39,931 nt of DNA. Origin: a bacterium. Its GTDB lineage: Bacteria > Verrucomicrobiota > Verrucomicrobiia > Limisphaerales > J093. The stretch covers positions 1-39,931 of the forward strand of contig JAKANS010000035.1 of the NCBI GenBank assembly GCA_021823625.1. Direction: 5' to 3'. The notes beneath the pieces are model-generated. The model worked only from the letters and a program-made list of their open reading frames with translations. It ran no database searches and was not told the DNA's origin. Position numbers and translations under genes: made by a program. Numbering within the stretch: the first letter of the stretch is position 1; every line of letters begins with the position of its first letter. Positions 1-8,692 of this stretch are shown here, in pieces.

Positions 1-351
1 CCAGCCAGAAGCGGGCCTTGAGTCGGCGGGCAATTCGGTTCTTGCGGTTCCGGAGGATTTTGCGGTAGGTTCGGCCCGCTCGAAATCCTGTCTTGTTGGT
101 TGGTTTGAACTTTTTACAAACTCATCTGAACCAATAAAGACTGCGGTTTCGAGCTTTCTTTTTACATTTCACGCTTTATATCACGCCTGAATCAGGACTA
201 GGCGGCTGCCGCTCCCCAAACAAGCCAAGGCTTCGTTTTCCGGGCCGGGCTGCTCCGCGCCTCGGCCCCCTCCGCTCAGTCCTTGGTCCCAACGGGAGTG
301 GGCACGGGCGAGGGGAGATGAACTCACCATCGGCGCCGGCAGGAGCCAGCG
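1..351. other. left edge, no supported gene
   Basis: No convincing gene is seen. The plus strand has an open frame from base 2 to a TGA near 187 without an identifiable start or recognisable protein. The minus strand near 1-110 encodes a very basic stretch that follows a stop and has no start codon. Bases 100-190 are clearly AT-richer than the rest of the window, so this may be a regulatory region or decayed sequence. Confidence 0.4.
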
Positions 352-708
352 CTACGGGTTTGCTGGCTGGTTGTTCTTGCGGACCGGGCGCTTGCGCTCG
401 CTGGCCCGCGTGCCGCCGGCCTGTTTGTACTCGGTCAAGTCGCCACCGAAGTATCCTTTGATGCCGCTGCGGACACGAATGCAGACCTCATCCAGTTCCG
501 CGGTGGTATGGTCGCGGTCGTTCCGCAGGGCGGTCAATTCGAGTTCCTTGGCATTGGTGTTCGAGAGCAGCGTCTCGAGTTTCTTCGCCGCGGCCTCGAA
601 GGCTTCCACGGTCTGGTCCTTGAGTTTGAAGTATGGGTTGGCCTGCCAGACCTTGAGGATGTTCGCGGCGTCGGCCTTGACGGCCTCGGGATTCGATTTG
701 CTCGGCAT
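352..708 (-). CDS. small conserved helical protein of unknown function
   Basis: A 118-residue soluble protein, mostly predicted helix and rich in Lys, Ala, Glu and Asp. The first 90 residues look like a helical hairpin or coiled coil, including a leucine-rich stretch around residues 40-60. The C-terminal part has GYFGGDLTEYKQAGGTRASE followed by a basic tail (KRPVRKN). That GGTR-SERKRP ending resembles small hypothetical proteins I recall from planctomycete and cyanobacterial genomes, which is memory rather than a search result. The ATG at 708 is preferred over longer in-frame starts because GAAAGGAA lies a few bases upstream, while the extension reads through a palindromic repeat and is low-complexity. 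No function can be assigned. It has no close neighbour on its strand. Confidence 0.72.
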   Translation of the reverse strand: MPSKSNPEAVKADAANILKVWQANPYFKLKDQTVEAFEAAAKKLETLLSNTNAKELELTALRNDRDHTTAELDEVCIRVRSGIKGYFGGDLTEYKQAGGTRASERKRPVRKNNQPANP

Positions 709-1347
709 GGTGACGGTTCCTTTCGTTTGTTTTGCTACCTTTACCGGCCCGATGCGAGTCGCTGGATTGTCCCCTCGTCTTTCCCCATCACGACATCGTC
801 CGCCCCTGTTTTCTGCCCATCCTCCCCGCTTCAGGCGTGCCAGGTTCCGAAGCGGGAAACGAGTTTCCCTTGGGGGGATGCACGTTCCTCTCAAGGGGGA
901 AGGCGTTTCCGACCAGGGGAATCCCATTCCCCGGTTCGGGAAGCGCCGGCCCCGAAAGGTGGTGCCGGAGCGCCCAAACTGGGAAGGGCGGCAGAGGTGA
1001 GAGACGTGGATGACCGGGATCAAGGAATCCGAACCCCAAAACGCCGCCAACGCACCGGACCTGATGGTCCGCGACGTCCGGTTTGCCCGTGGTTTCCCGA
1101 ACTGAAGAACCCCCGGGTCGCCTTGATGGCCAAGGTCAACCCACCCATGCGGGCGAGTATCCGGACGGGCCTGGGGAAGTCAAGAATCGCGGCCGCAGGG
1201 TCGTGTCTCGATTTCGGTGGCGAAGGTGCAGACGCAGTGCCCTGCGGCTCCGCAATGGCGAAGCGTCCAACACGAATCAGGTGAGGTGCCTTCTGCCCTG
1301 CGGACGCGCGTGCTATCCGCAGGCAGCGGCGTGCCGGCCGGCAGGAC
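709..1347. other. intergenic region with repeat, no supported gene
   Basis: Several long overlapping frames are open on both strands here, but all are low-complexity and driven by high GC, with no recognisable domain. The only structured element is the 21-bp palindromic repeat at about 854-947. The rest (948-1347) shows nothing I can name. Confidence 0.5.
854..947. repeat. degenerate 21-bp tandem repeat of small palindromes
   Basis: Four consecutive 21-bp units start at 854, 875, 896 and 917, and a partial fifth starts at 938. Each begins GGGA or GGGGA and carries a TTCC-type partner about 10 bases later. Unit 1 contains the perfect hairpin GGGAAAC-GA-GTTTCCC. Unit 4 contains GGGGAAT-CCC-ATTCCCC. 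Because 21 is a multiple of three, all frames stay open and give spurious heptad proteins such as GNAFPLE/GNSFPAS. Confidence 0.75.
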
Positions 1348-2382
1348 TCACCAAGTCCCGGTCCATTTCCGGACAGTCCATCCGCGCTGTTTGATTTCGG
1401 ATTCGGCGAGCGGCGAGATACCGCCGGGGAGCACGATCTCGCGTGGGCCGGCCGGGGTTCGGCCGGGCACGAAATGGCGGTCGAGCGTGTCGCTCCAAGA
1501 CAGGTAATCGACCGGCACTGGGGCCAGCACTGCGCCGGCTTCGGTCACCGCCACCGGCACGTCACCCCGCGCCTCGATGCGCGCCAGCTTCTCCAGGCGA
1601 AAGGTGAAGTTCACCGCGGTTCCCGACAGGCTTTCCTCGCCCATCGAGATCGCGCCGCCCAGCAACACATCGCCGCGATGCAGAACAAAGCGGAACCGCG
1701 GGTTCGCCTGTTGTTGCAAACGCCGCAAGGCCTCGACCACCTTGACCACCGCGGCCGGCGTGTCGGGGCTCGCGTACCAGAAGGCCAGGTAGCCGTCGCC
1801 GAGGTACTTGTTCATCGTGCCGCCGGCTTGCTCGATGATTTGTTTGCAGTTCAGAAACCACTGCCCCATCAGGACCGCGAGTTTGTCCGCGGGCAGGTGT
1901 TGGGCGAGGCGGGGCGAGCCTTCCACGTCGGCCACGAGCAACCAGCACGGCGCGGTGCGCACGTCCACCAGCGTGTGACTCGTGGTCTGGCCGGCAAGGG
2001 GATCGTTCCCACGATGGCCGGTCTGGCGAAACACGAAACAGAACGGGCCGACGCGCACCTGATCGCCGTCGCGCAAAGGCACCGGCTGGTTCACGCGGCG
2101 TTCGTTCACGTAAGTGCCGTTCCGACTGCCCAGATCGACGAGCCAGTACTCGTCCTCGCCCTGGGAATGGATGATCGCATGGCGGCGCGACACGCGCTCG
2201 TTCGGCAGCGCGACGCCATTTGGGGCACCGCGCCCGAGCGAGAGGTTGCCGAGGATCGGCACGGGCTCGCCTTCCGGTTTTTCAAGCCAGGCTCGCATGG
2301 TTTGCAGAAGAGTTTCTTGGAACCCCTGCCATGCCAGCGAAAGACCGGCGGGTGGAAAACCCGGCAATCGCGGCACCGACAC
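1348..2382 (-). CDS. FHA domain-class III nucleotide cyclase fusion
   Basis: A 344-residue cytoplasmic signalling protein. Residues about 40-120 form a forkhead-associated (phosphothreonine-binding) domain with GR at 50-51, SRRH at 65-68 and NGT at 88-90. Residues about 145-320 form a class III adenylate/guanylate cyclase domain. Metal-binding Asp152 is in ADVEGS and Asp196 is in KYLGDG. Lys192 is the usual purine-specificity lysine, and Asn258 and Arg262 lie in VNFTFR. The second specificity position appears to be Ser251 instead of the usual Asp or Thr. Catalytic residues are otherwise intact, so an active cyclase is likely, with adenylate the better guess. The GTG at 2382 gives the longest frame. 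An ATG at 2298 (residue 29) would still keep the FHA domain and is a real alternative. The gene is divergent from the DUF4912-GH57 genes and about 136 bp from them. Confidence 0.88.
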   Translation of the reverse strand: MSVPRLPGFPPAGLSLAWQGFQETLLQTMRAWLEKPEGEPVPILGNLSLGRGAPNGVALPNERVSRRHAIIHSQGEDEYWLVDLGSRNGTYVNERRVNQPVPLRDGDQVRVGPFCFVFRQTGHRGNDPLAGQTTSHTLVDVRTAPCWLLVADVEGSPRLAQHLPADKLAVLMGQWFLNCKQIIEQAGGTMNKYLGDGYLAFWYASPDTPAAVVKVVEALRRLQQQANPRFRFVLHRGDVLLGGAISMGEESLSGTAVNFTFRLEKLARIEARGDVPVAVTEAGAVLAPVPVDYLSWSDTLDRHFVPGRTPAGPREIVLPGGISPLAESEIKQRGWTVRKWTGTW

Positions 2383-2518
2383 CGAATTTGTCGGCGAGTC
2401 TGGGGACCAGGGTGATTCGATTCATCGCGCCCGTCGGTTATTTGCATTGCACCACGCGAGAAGCCCTCCCTATTGTTGCCCGCGGCGAGGATGCCATCCG
2501 CCCCATCCCAACGGCGCC

Positions 2519-4801
2519 ATGAAGCCGCAAACAAACAAGACCCCGGCCTCCAGCCGCAAAACCACCCGGGCCCGAAGCTCGGCGGGCAAACCAATCCCCG
2601 GCAGAGCCGGCGACCTCCCGACCGCGCAGGCCACCCGCGCCGTGCCCAGCCCAGCGCCCCGCGCGGCCGCACCGAAAGTCGCCGCCCCGGCCGCGCAAAA
2701 GAAAACCGGTGTTGTCCCGGCACCGGTTGCAGTTGTGGCCAAGGTGAAAAAACCGCGGACCGCCCAAGCTGCTGCCTCGACGGTGCGTCCGCTCAGCCCA
2801 GCCGTTATGAGCGCGAAGCCTGCCGCAACGCCGCCGCCGAAGCTGACCAAGAAGGGTGTAACCAAAACCGGCGCGGCCGCCTCGTCGATCCGACAGGCAT
2901 CCGCTGCGTCTCCTAAGCCTGCCCTCCCAACGGCGAAACCGGCGGCCCCGAGCCAGCGCGCCGTCACCCGCCGTCCCAAGCGTTCAGCCCAGGCAACGCG
3001 CAAAACCAAGCCCGCGCCGATCGCGCCCAAACCTGAGCCTGCGCCGCTTCCGGTCACGCCTGCCGCACCACTGACTAAACCGGCGCAAATAGGCCGCAAA
3101 GCCAAGCTTTCCTCCAGTGCCGCGGTCAAGCCGCAGTCGCGGCTCGCAGCTAAACCGACTGTTGCCAAGAAGCAGGCGCTAACCCCTCCGCTGGCGCCGC
3201 GACTAGCAGCGGCCGCGTCCGTTCCGTCGTTCGCGCCCACCAAAGCGATGGTCCGCGCGGTCCGGAGAAAACCCGCGGCCAAGGCCTCGTCAACACGCGC
3301 CACCGCCTCGCGCCGAAAAAGTGCAAAGACCTCGCCGACAAAAATCACGGCGGCGCCCAAAGCCAAAGCCGCCCCGCCAGCCCCGCCGGCCGTGCCTGCC
3401 CCACCGGTGCGCATCCCCCCGATCTTGTTCGAGGACGATTTCGACGTGCCCCCGCCCGTGACCGGGCCCGGACGGCGATTTGCGTCGCCACCCGCGCACC
3501 CTGCGCCGCCCGCAACGGAAGCGGTCACCGAGCCCGACCTGCCTGCCGAGTACGGCACCGGCCGGCTGTGGTTGACCGCGCGCGATCCGCACACCCTCCA
3601 CGCGGCTTGGGATTTGACGTCGCCGCAACTGGCCTTGGCGGGTGCGGGTTTGGCGCTGCGGATCCATGCCGGGCGCGAGCCGGGCACGCGTTTCCAGCAG
3701 GTGTCGCTTGCGGCGAACGCGCGGTCGGCGTTCGTCCGAGTCGAGCGACCCGGCGGCAGTTACGTGGCCGAAATCGGTTGCGTGAACCGCGCGGGCGTTT
3801 GGCAGACCTTCGCACATTCCCCGGCGGTGACCACGCCAGTCCAACGCGGCGAGGAGGAACCGAGAGTCGTTCAGTTCGTAACCGCCGTCGCGCCACCGCC
3901 GCTCCCGGAAATGCCGCCAACGGCCACCGCGTCTGAACCCACGCCGATCGCCAAACCAGTCGTGCCGCCGGCAGAAAAACCGGGAATACCGCCGCCGCCC
4001 ATCGCGCCGGGCGCGCCTGAAATCGAGCTGCCTGCGGCGGTGATAACGCTGCCTCCGGCGCCTTTCGCGGCCGAACCGGCGCCTGCGCCGGCACTGCCGC
4101 CGACAGCGAAACCGACCGCAGCACCCGTCTTCCCCCCGCCGGCTGCACCCGCGCTGCCAGTCTCCGTTTCCACGCCGGCGAAGCGCCTGGCGGAACCGCG
4201 CCCAACACCGCCGACCGCGCTTTGGATTGCCGCCCCGACGCCGCCTTGGAGCGCGGCGCAACAGGCCGCATTCGACGAGATGATCGAGCGAATGGTGACG
4301 GCCCCGCCCAGTCCCAGTTTCGTGGAGATGGCGGCCCGCGCCCCCGGTGCGGCGGCCCTGGGAGGCCAACCAGCCCGACCGACATCGCCAGTCGCGGGTT
4401 TCGGAGCCGAGGGGCCGGGACCGGAAGCGCTGTTCAGCGGCGCGGCGGTGCCGGCGGTGGTGCCAGGTGGCCGCGGTTTCTGGTTCAACATCAACGCGGA
4501 GTTGATCGTTTACGGCGCGACCGAACCGGACGCGACGGTGATCATCGAAGGCCGGCCGATTCGATTGCGGCCGGACGGCAGTTTCACCCTGCGTTTTGCC
4601 CTGCCCGACGGCGACTACACGCTGCGCGCGGAGGCCGTGTCGGCGGATGGCGCCGAGGCCCGCGCAGCCCGGCTCGCGTTCGCGCGGCGCACGGCATACC
4701 AAGGGACGGTGGGACCGCATCCCACCGATCCGGCCTTGCCGGCCCCGCCCTCGCCCGCCGTCGGCAATTCCGCTTCACGCAAGGCCTCGCGCCGTTCCTG
4801 A
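2519..4801 (+). CDS. Ala/Pro-rich DUF4912 protein paired with GH57
   Basis: A 760-residue protein. The first 300 or so residues are low-complexity, Ala/Pro/Lys-rich and strongly basic (many TKPAP, RKTKPAP-like runs). A compact DUF4912-type domain follows at about 335-450, recognisable from GTGRLWLTARDPHTLHAAWD. A second Pro/Ala-rich acidic-to-neutral linker comes next. A C-terminal beta-rich segment at about 655-730 includes FWFNINAELIVYGATEPDA and looks like a carbohydrate-binding or Ig-like fold. The family function is not established. Its repeated pairing with GH57 glucan enzymes in this bacterial group suggests a partner or anchoring role in alpha-glucan metabolism, which is inference. 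The ATG at 2519 is used because earlier in-frame starts would overlap the divergent cyclase gene. No strong ribosome-binding site is seen. Only 8 bp separate it from the next gene, so the two are likely co-transcribed. Confidence 0.85.
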   Translation: MKPQTNKTPASSRKTTRARSSAGKPIPGRAGDLPTAQATRAVPSPAPRAAAPKVAAPAAQKKTGVVPAPVAVVAKVKKPRTAQAAASTVRPLSPAVMSAKPAATPPPKLTKKGVTKTGAAASSIRQASAASPKPALPTAKPAAPSQRAVTRRPKRSAQATRKTKPAPIAPKPEPAPLPVTPAAPLTKPAQIGRKAKLSSSAAVKPQSRLAAKPTVAKKQALTPPLAPRLAAAASVPSFAPTKAMVRAVRRKPAAKASSTRATASRRKSAKTSPTKITAAPKAKAAPPAPPAVPAPPVRIPPILFEDDFDVPPPVTGPGRRFASPPAHPAPPATEAVTEPDLPAEYGTGRLWLTARDPHTLHAAWDLTSPQLALAGAGLALRIHAGREPGTRFQQVSLAANARSAFVRVERPGGSYVAEIGCVNRAGVWQTFAHSPAVTTPVQRGEEEPRVVQFVTAVAPPPLPEMPPTATASEPTPIAKPVVPPAEKPGIPPPPIAPGAPEIELPAAVITLPPAPFAAEPAPAPALPPTAKPTAAPVFPPPAAPALPVSVSTPAKRLAEPRPTPPTALWIAAPTPPWSAAQQAAFDEMIERMVTAPPSPSFVEMAARAPGAAALGGQPARPTSPVAGFGAEGPGPEALFSGAAVPAVVPGGRGFWFNINAELIVYGATEPDATVIIEGRPIRLRPDGSFTLRFALPDGDYTLRAEAVSADGAEARAARLAFARRTAYQGTVGPHPTDPALPAPPSPAVGNSASRKASRRS

Positions 4802-4809
4802 TTTCGACC

Positions 4810-6387
4810 ATGCCCGGCCATTTCGCCCTGATTCTGCACGCGCACCTGCCGTTTGTCCGGCATCCCGAACACGAACGTTTCCTCGAAGAAAGCTGGTTCT
4901 TCGAGGCCATGACCGAGTGTTACCTGCCGCTGTTGGAAACGCTCCAAGGCTGGGAGCGCGACCGGCTCAACGCCCGCCTGACTTTGACGCTCTCGCCCAC
5001 GCTGTGCGCGATGCTGCAAGACCCGCTGCTGTGCGCCCGGTACGAGGGCCGGCTGAGCGGCCTGATCGAACTGGCGGAGAAGGAGGTGTTCCGCACGCAC
5101 TGGCAGCCCCCGCTGCGCCGCGTGGCGGAGTATTACCTCGATCGCTTCCGCGCGTTGCGACGGTTGTGGCTGGAGTGTGACCGCAACCTGGTCGGGGCGT
5201 TCCGGCGGCTGCAGGAAGCGCGGCGGATCGAGATCATTCCCTGCGCCGCGACGCATGCGGTGCTGCCCCTGCTGGCGGATCACCCGCCGTCGCTGCGCGG
5301 GCAGGTGCGGACCGCGCGCGACCAGTACCGCGCCGCCTTCGGCGTGGACCCGACCGGCTTTTGGTTGCCGGAATGCGCCTACGACCCGGCGGTCGAACCC
5401 GCCTTGCTCGACGCGAACCTGCACTGGTTTGTGCTGGAGACGCACGGGTTGCTGAACGGCACCCCGCGCCCGCGTTACGGCGTGGCCGCGCCGGTCTTCA
5501 CGCCGGGCGGTTTGGCGGCGTTTGCCCGCGACCCCGAGTCCGCGCGCCAGGTCTGGAGCCGCCTGGGCGGATACCCGGGCGATCCGCATTTTCGCGATTT
5601 CTACCGCGACATCGGTTACGACCTCGATTTCGAGTACGTGCAACCGTACCTGCCGGCGCCCAGGCAGCGGGGCTTCACCGGTTTCAAGTACTACCGCATC
5701 ACCGGCGGGGCGGCCGGTGCGACGGAGATCTACGAGCGCGAGGCGGCGGTGCGGGTGGCCCGCGCGCAGGCGCGGCACTTTTTCGAGGCTCGCCGGAACC
5801 ACTTGAACCGGCTGGCGGAATTCATGGACCGGCCGCCGCTGCTGGTGGCGCCTTACGATGCGGAATTGTTCGGCCATTGGTGGTACGAAGGACTGGAATT
5901 CCTCGACGCCTTCGTCCGCGAAGCGGCGGGGGCGACGGACACCTTCACGTTGACCACGCCCACGGAGTACCTCCGTCAGTGCCAAACCCACCAACTGGTT
6001 CAACCGGTGGCTTCGACCTGGGGCGAGGACGGGCACCTCGGCGTCTGGTTGAACGAAAAAAACGAGTGGATCCGCCGGCATCTGGCGGTGGCCCAGGAGC
6101 GCATGCACGAACTGGCGGACCGCTGGCCGCCCGCCCCGGATTTGGAACGGCGGGCGCTGCAACAGGCCGCCCGCGAGTTGCTGCTGGCCCAGGCGAGCGA
6201 CTGGCCGTTCATTCTGCATGCCGGCACCAGCCCCGGCTATGCGCGGCGGCGCTTGCGCGAACACATCCTGCGGTTCAGTTCGCTCTATCGCCAGTTGAAG
6301 GCCGGCTCGGTGGACGAGGCGTGGTTGAGCCAGACCGAGGCGCTGGACAACTTGTTTCCCAACGTCAACTACGAGCACTGGACGTAA
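4810..6387 (+). CDS. GH57 1,4-alpha-glucan branching enzyme
   Basis: A 525-residue family 57 glycoside hydrolase, the usual length for the bacterial and archaeal GH57 branching enzymes. It would form alpha-1,6 branches in glycogen-like glucan in the cytoplasm. The N-terminal HAHLPF (His10, His12) is the GH57 hallmark. The predicted nucleophile is Glu188 in FWLPECAYD and the general acid is Asp350 in APYDAELFGHWWYEG. The C-terminal 110 residues are helical, as in the DUF1957 part of the branching-enzyme subgroup, including WGEDGHLGVWLNEKNEW. Among GH57 members, the overall length and the GHWWYEG motif favour branching enzyme over amylase or 4-alpha-glucanotransferase. The start at 4810 gives MPGHFALILHAH with no room for a signal peptide. 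It follows the DUF4912 gene by 8 bp. Confidence 0.92.
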   Translation: MPGHFALILHAHLPFVRHPEHERFLEESWFFEAMTECYLPLLETLQGWERDRLNARLTLTLSPTLCAMLQDPLLCARYEGRLSGLIELAEKEVFRTHWQPPLRRVAEYYLDRFRALRRLWLECDRNLVGAFRRLQEARRIEIIPCAATHAVLPLLADHPPSLRGQVRTARDQYRAAFGVDPTGFWLPECAYDPAVEPALLDANLHWFVLETHGLLNGTPRPRYGVAAPVFTPGGLAAFARDPESARQVWSRLGGYPGDPHFRDFYRDIGYDLDFEYVQPYLPAPRQRGFTGFKYYRITGGAAGATEIYEREAAVRVARAQARHFFEARRNHLNRLAEFMDRPPLLVAPYDAELFGHWWYEGLEFLDAFVREAAGATDTFTLTTPTEYLRQCQTHQLVQPVASTWGEDGHLGVWLNEKNEWIRRHLAVAQERMHELADRWPPAPDLERRALQQAARELLLAQASDWPFILHAGTSPGYARRRLREHILRFSSLYRQLKAGSVDEAWLSQTEALDNLFPNVNYEHWT

Positions 6388-6495
6388 CGCCCTTCGCGCT
6401 TGGGCGCAGGCCGGCTGCGGCCGTGCCGGAGATGCCCGAAGAAAAGCCTTGCCGGCTGGCGTGAAGCCGCTTATTGGCACGCAGACCTTGATGCT

Positions 6496-7251
6496 ATGAA
6501 CAGCCCTCGTTTCCGATTGGCGACGCCGCTCCTCGCCTTGCTGTGTGTGCTAAGCCGGTTGCCTTGCGGGCAGGCCGCCGAACCGGCGGGCAAGGTGCGG
6601 GTGCTGCTGGTCACTGGCGGGCACGAATACGACACCAACCAGTTCCTTCAGGTCTTCCGCGACAACCCGGACATCGTCTTCACCCACGTTGCGCATCCCC
6701 AACCGCCCACCTGGCTCGCCGCCGACCCGGCGCGGCAATGGGACGTGCTGGTGCTTTACGATTTCTGGCAGGACATCGACGACACCGGCAAGTCGAACTT
6801 CCTCGCCCGGCTCCGCGAGGGCAAAGGCCTGGTGGTATTGCACCACGCCATCGCCGATTACCAGAACTGGCCCGAGTACGAGCGCGTGATCGGCGCGCGG
6901 TACTATCTGGCCGACACGACACGCGACGGCGTGAAAAAGCTACGGTCGCTGTGGAAACACGACGTCGATTTTCACCTGCGCGTCGTCGCGTCCGAACATC
7001 CGGTCACGCGTGGCGTGAGCGACTTCGACATCCACGACGAGACTTACAAGCTCTACGATGTCCACCCGGACGTGACCTTGCTGCTCAGCACCGACGCGCC
7101 CACCAACGAGCCGAATCTGGCGTGGGCCAAGACCTACGGCGCGGCGCGGGTCGTTTATCTCCAGCTCGGCCACGACCATCAGGCCTACGAAAATCCCAAC
7201 TACCGCCGCCTGCTGGCCAACGCCATCCGGTGGACTGCGCGCCGGGAATGA
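6496..7251 (+). CDS. secreted ThuA-like protein
   Basis: A 251-residue exported protein with a ThuA domain (trehalose-utilisation type, class I glutamine amidotransferase-like fold). The N-terminus has a signal peptide: a basic start, a hydrophobic core LLALLCVL, and probable cleavage after GQA near residue 27. The mature part opens with VRVLLVTGGHEYDTNQF and includes LVVLHHAIADYQNW, DETYKL and YLQLGHDHQAY, all typical of the family. The usual amidotransferase cysteine triad is not evident, as is common for ThuA proteins, whose substrate is not established beyond a link to sugar use. It lies 108 bp after the GH57 gene and overlaps the next gene by 4 bp, so it is translationally coupled to the DUF1638 gene. 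Confidence 0.88.
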   Translation: MNSPRFRLATPLLALLCVLSRLPCGQAAEPAGKVRVLLVTGGHEYDTNQFLQVFRDNPDIVFTHVAHPQPPTWLAADPARQWDVLVLYDFWQDIDDTGKSNFLARLREGKGLVVLHHAIADYQNWPEYERVIGARYYLADTTRDGVKKLRSLWKHDVDFHLRVVASEHPVTRGVSDFDIHDETYKLYDVHPDVTLLLSTDAPTNEPNLAWAKTYGAARVVYLQLGHDHQAYENPNYRRLLANAIRWTARRE

Positions 7252-8087
7252 CGGCTCCGCCCGACACCCCCGCCGTTTCCACTCACCGGCGGTTTCTGAA
7301 GGTCATCGCCTGCGAAATCGCCCTGCGGGAAATCTGTCACGCCGTCGCGCAGAGTCCGAGTCTGGTGGACCTCGAGTTTCTGCCGCAAGGTTTGCACGAC
7401 ACTCCGACCCGCGGCCGCGACGAAATCCAGCGTCGGCTCGACGCCGTGCCCGCCGGCAAATACGACGCGGTCCTCATCGGCTACGGCTTGTGCAGCAGCA
7501 TTCTGAAGGACTTGTGCGCGCGGGACACGCGGCTGGTGATCCCGCGAGCCCATGACTGCATCACGTTTTTCCTCGGCTCGAAGGAGCGTTACCAGCAGTG
7601 CTTCACCGAGCGACCCGGGACTTACTACTTCACGGCGGGCTGGCTGGAGGTCCGCCAGCGACGGGACGGCGAGGGCACGGCGGGCCACGGCGGCTTCATG
7701 CCGGCGAATTCGGCGGCGGCGCTCCAACTCGATTACCAGCACTGGGTGGCCAAATACGGCGAAGACCAGGCGCGGTATCTCATGGAGGTGATGGCCGGCT
7801 GGAGCACGCGTTACACGCACGGCACGCTGATCGATTTCGATTTCACCCGGCCGCTGCGTTGCCGCGAGGAAGTCGAGCGCGTTTGCCAGGAAAAGGGCTG
7901 GCAGTTCGAGGCCCTGGAGGGCGACCTCAGCCTGCTCCGGCGCTGGCTCAACGGGGACTGGACAGAGAACGATTTTCTGGTCGTGCCGCCGGGGAGGAGC
8001 GTCGTTCCCAGCTTCGACGAGGGTGTGATCGCCTGCTCGCGGATGTCGCCCGCCGACGGACACCAAGACCGGGCATCGACCGCGTAA
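7248..8087 (+). CDS. DUF1638 domain protein
   Basis: A 279-residue cytoplasmic protein matching the DUF1638 family. It has an N-terminal FLKVIACEIALREIC, then LIGYGLCSSIL and IPRAHDCITFFLGSKERY, which contain the conserved Cys and His positions of the family. The reaction is unknown. The conserved CE, GLC and HDC positions could form a metal or cofactor site, which is inference. The ATG at 7248 overlaps the stop of the ThuA-like gene (ATGA), implying coupled translation and joint function. Both termini look complete. The C-terminal PPGRSVVPSFDEGV is also family-like. Confidence 0.85.
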   Translation: MTAPPDTPAVSTHRRFLKVIACEIALREICHAVAQSPSLVDLEFLPQGLHDTPTRGRDEIQRRLDAVPAGKYDAVLIGYGLCSSILKDLCARDTRLVIPRAHDCITFFLGSKERYQQCFTERPGTYYFTAGWLEVRQRRDGEGTAGHGGFMPANSAAALQLDYQHWVAKYGEDQARYLMEVMAGWSTRYTHGTLIDFDFTRPLRCREEVERVCQEKGWQFEALEGDLSLLRRWLNGDWTENDFLVVPPGRSVVPSFDEGVIACSRMSPADGHQDRASTA

Positions 8088-8494
8088 AATCGGAGTTCGC
8101 AGCCCGCCTCGGCCATCGCGGCAAGCGTATTCCCTTCCGCCGAACGACAGCGCAGGGCCAGCAAACCTGTTCGCGCACAGACCTTTTTGTACGCCGATGG
8201 GCGTGGTGTCCGGGTCCAAAACCAGGAGTGCAACAGGTGCCAGCCAGCGACGATACGGGTCGCTGATGGTTCATTGCAGACGGTTCTGGACGAGTGACCG
8301 CAGAGCGTCAGGGAAGGGCGGAAACGTGCGTGCTGTCGCCAGGCACAAAGTCGCCTGTGGCGTGCGGACGTCATCCGCACCGCCGACTGAATATCGGGTT
8401 GGCATTTGACCGGGGCCGGCTAAAGTGTCGAGCGTTACGATTCCGTTACGAAAGTAACCAAGGTGTGACGGGAATCGGGAAAACTATTGATATC
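8088..8494 (+). other. intergenic region, no supported gene
   Basis: About 400 bp separate the DUF1638 gene from the next module. Short open frames here are low-complexity and unlike known proteins. A short inverted repeat GTTAC-GAAA-GTAAC lies near 8445-8458, preceded by a direct repeat of CGTTACGA. The base composition drops towards AT just before the next start, so a promoter for the downstream module probably lies at about 8420-8490, but I cannot define one. Confidence 0.4.
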
Positions 8495-8692
8495 ATGCTT
8501 CTTGCTTACATCGACCCTGGGTCAGGCCTGCTGCTATGGCAGGGGATTGTCGCGGCTTTCGTAGGGTTGCTTTTCTACCTGAGGCAGACCCGGAAGTGGA
8601 TTGTTGGCCAGTTCCAAAGGGTTTTGGGTCGCGGGCCGAAAGCGGAAACCGTCAAGCAGAACCCCACACTCGATCGCCAACGGGCAGAATAA
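8495..8692 (+). CDS. mini membrane protein with AYIDPGSG motif
   Basis: A 65-residue protein with N-terminal LLAYIDPGSGLLLWQG, one hydrophobic helix at about residues 12-29 (LLLWQGIVAAFVGLLFYL), then a basic amphipathic stretch (RQTRKWIVGQFQRVLG) and a polar tail. The YIDPGSG-LLW start is a motif I recall from short conserved membrane proteins found next to methyltransferase and sulfatase-fold genes. Role unknown. A scaffold or membrane-tethering role for the two following enzymes is inference. The ATG at 8495 places the motif at the very N-terminus. The stop overlaps the next start by one base (TAATG), so translation of the two is coupled. Confidence 0.82.
   Translation: MLLAYIDPGSGLLLWQGIVAAFVGLLFYLRQTRKWIVGQFQRVLGRGPKAETVKQNPTLDRQRAE

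Noticed and set aside
1..110. Basic minus-strand reading resembling a transposase start
   Set aside because: It follows a stop, has no start codon and is too short to assign.
709..1050. N-terminal extension of the small protein at 352-708
   Set aside because: It reads through the 21-bp palindromic repeat, is low-complexity, and the ATG at 708 has a good ribosome-binding site.
2470..4720. Long minus-strand open frames opposite the DUF4912 gene
   Set aside because: They are low-complexity antisense readings of a GC-rich, Ala/Pro-coding gene and show no domains.
4615..6480. 621-codon minus-strand frame opposite GH57
   Set aside because: The plus strand encodes a clear GH57 enzyme with catalytic residues. 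The antisense frame resembles nothing.
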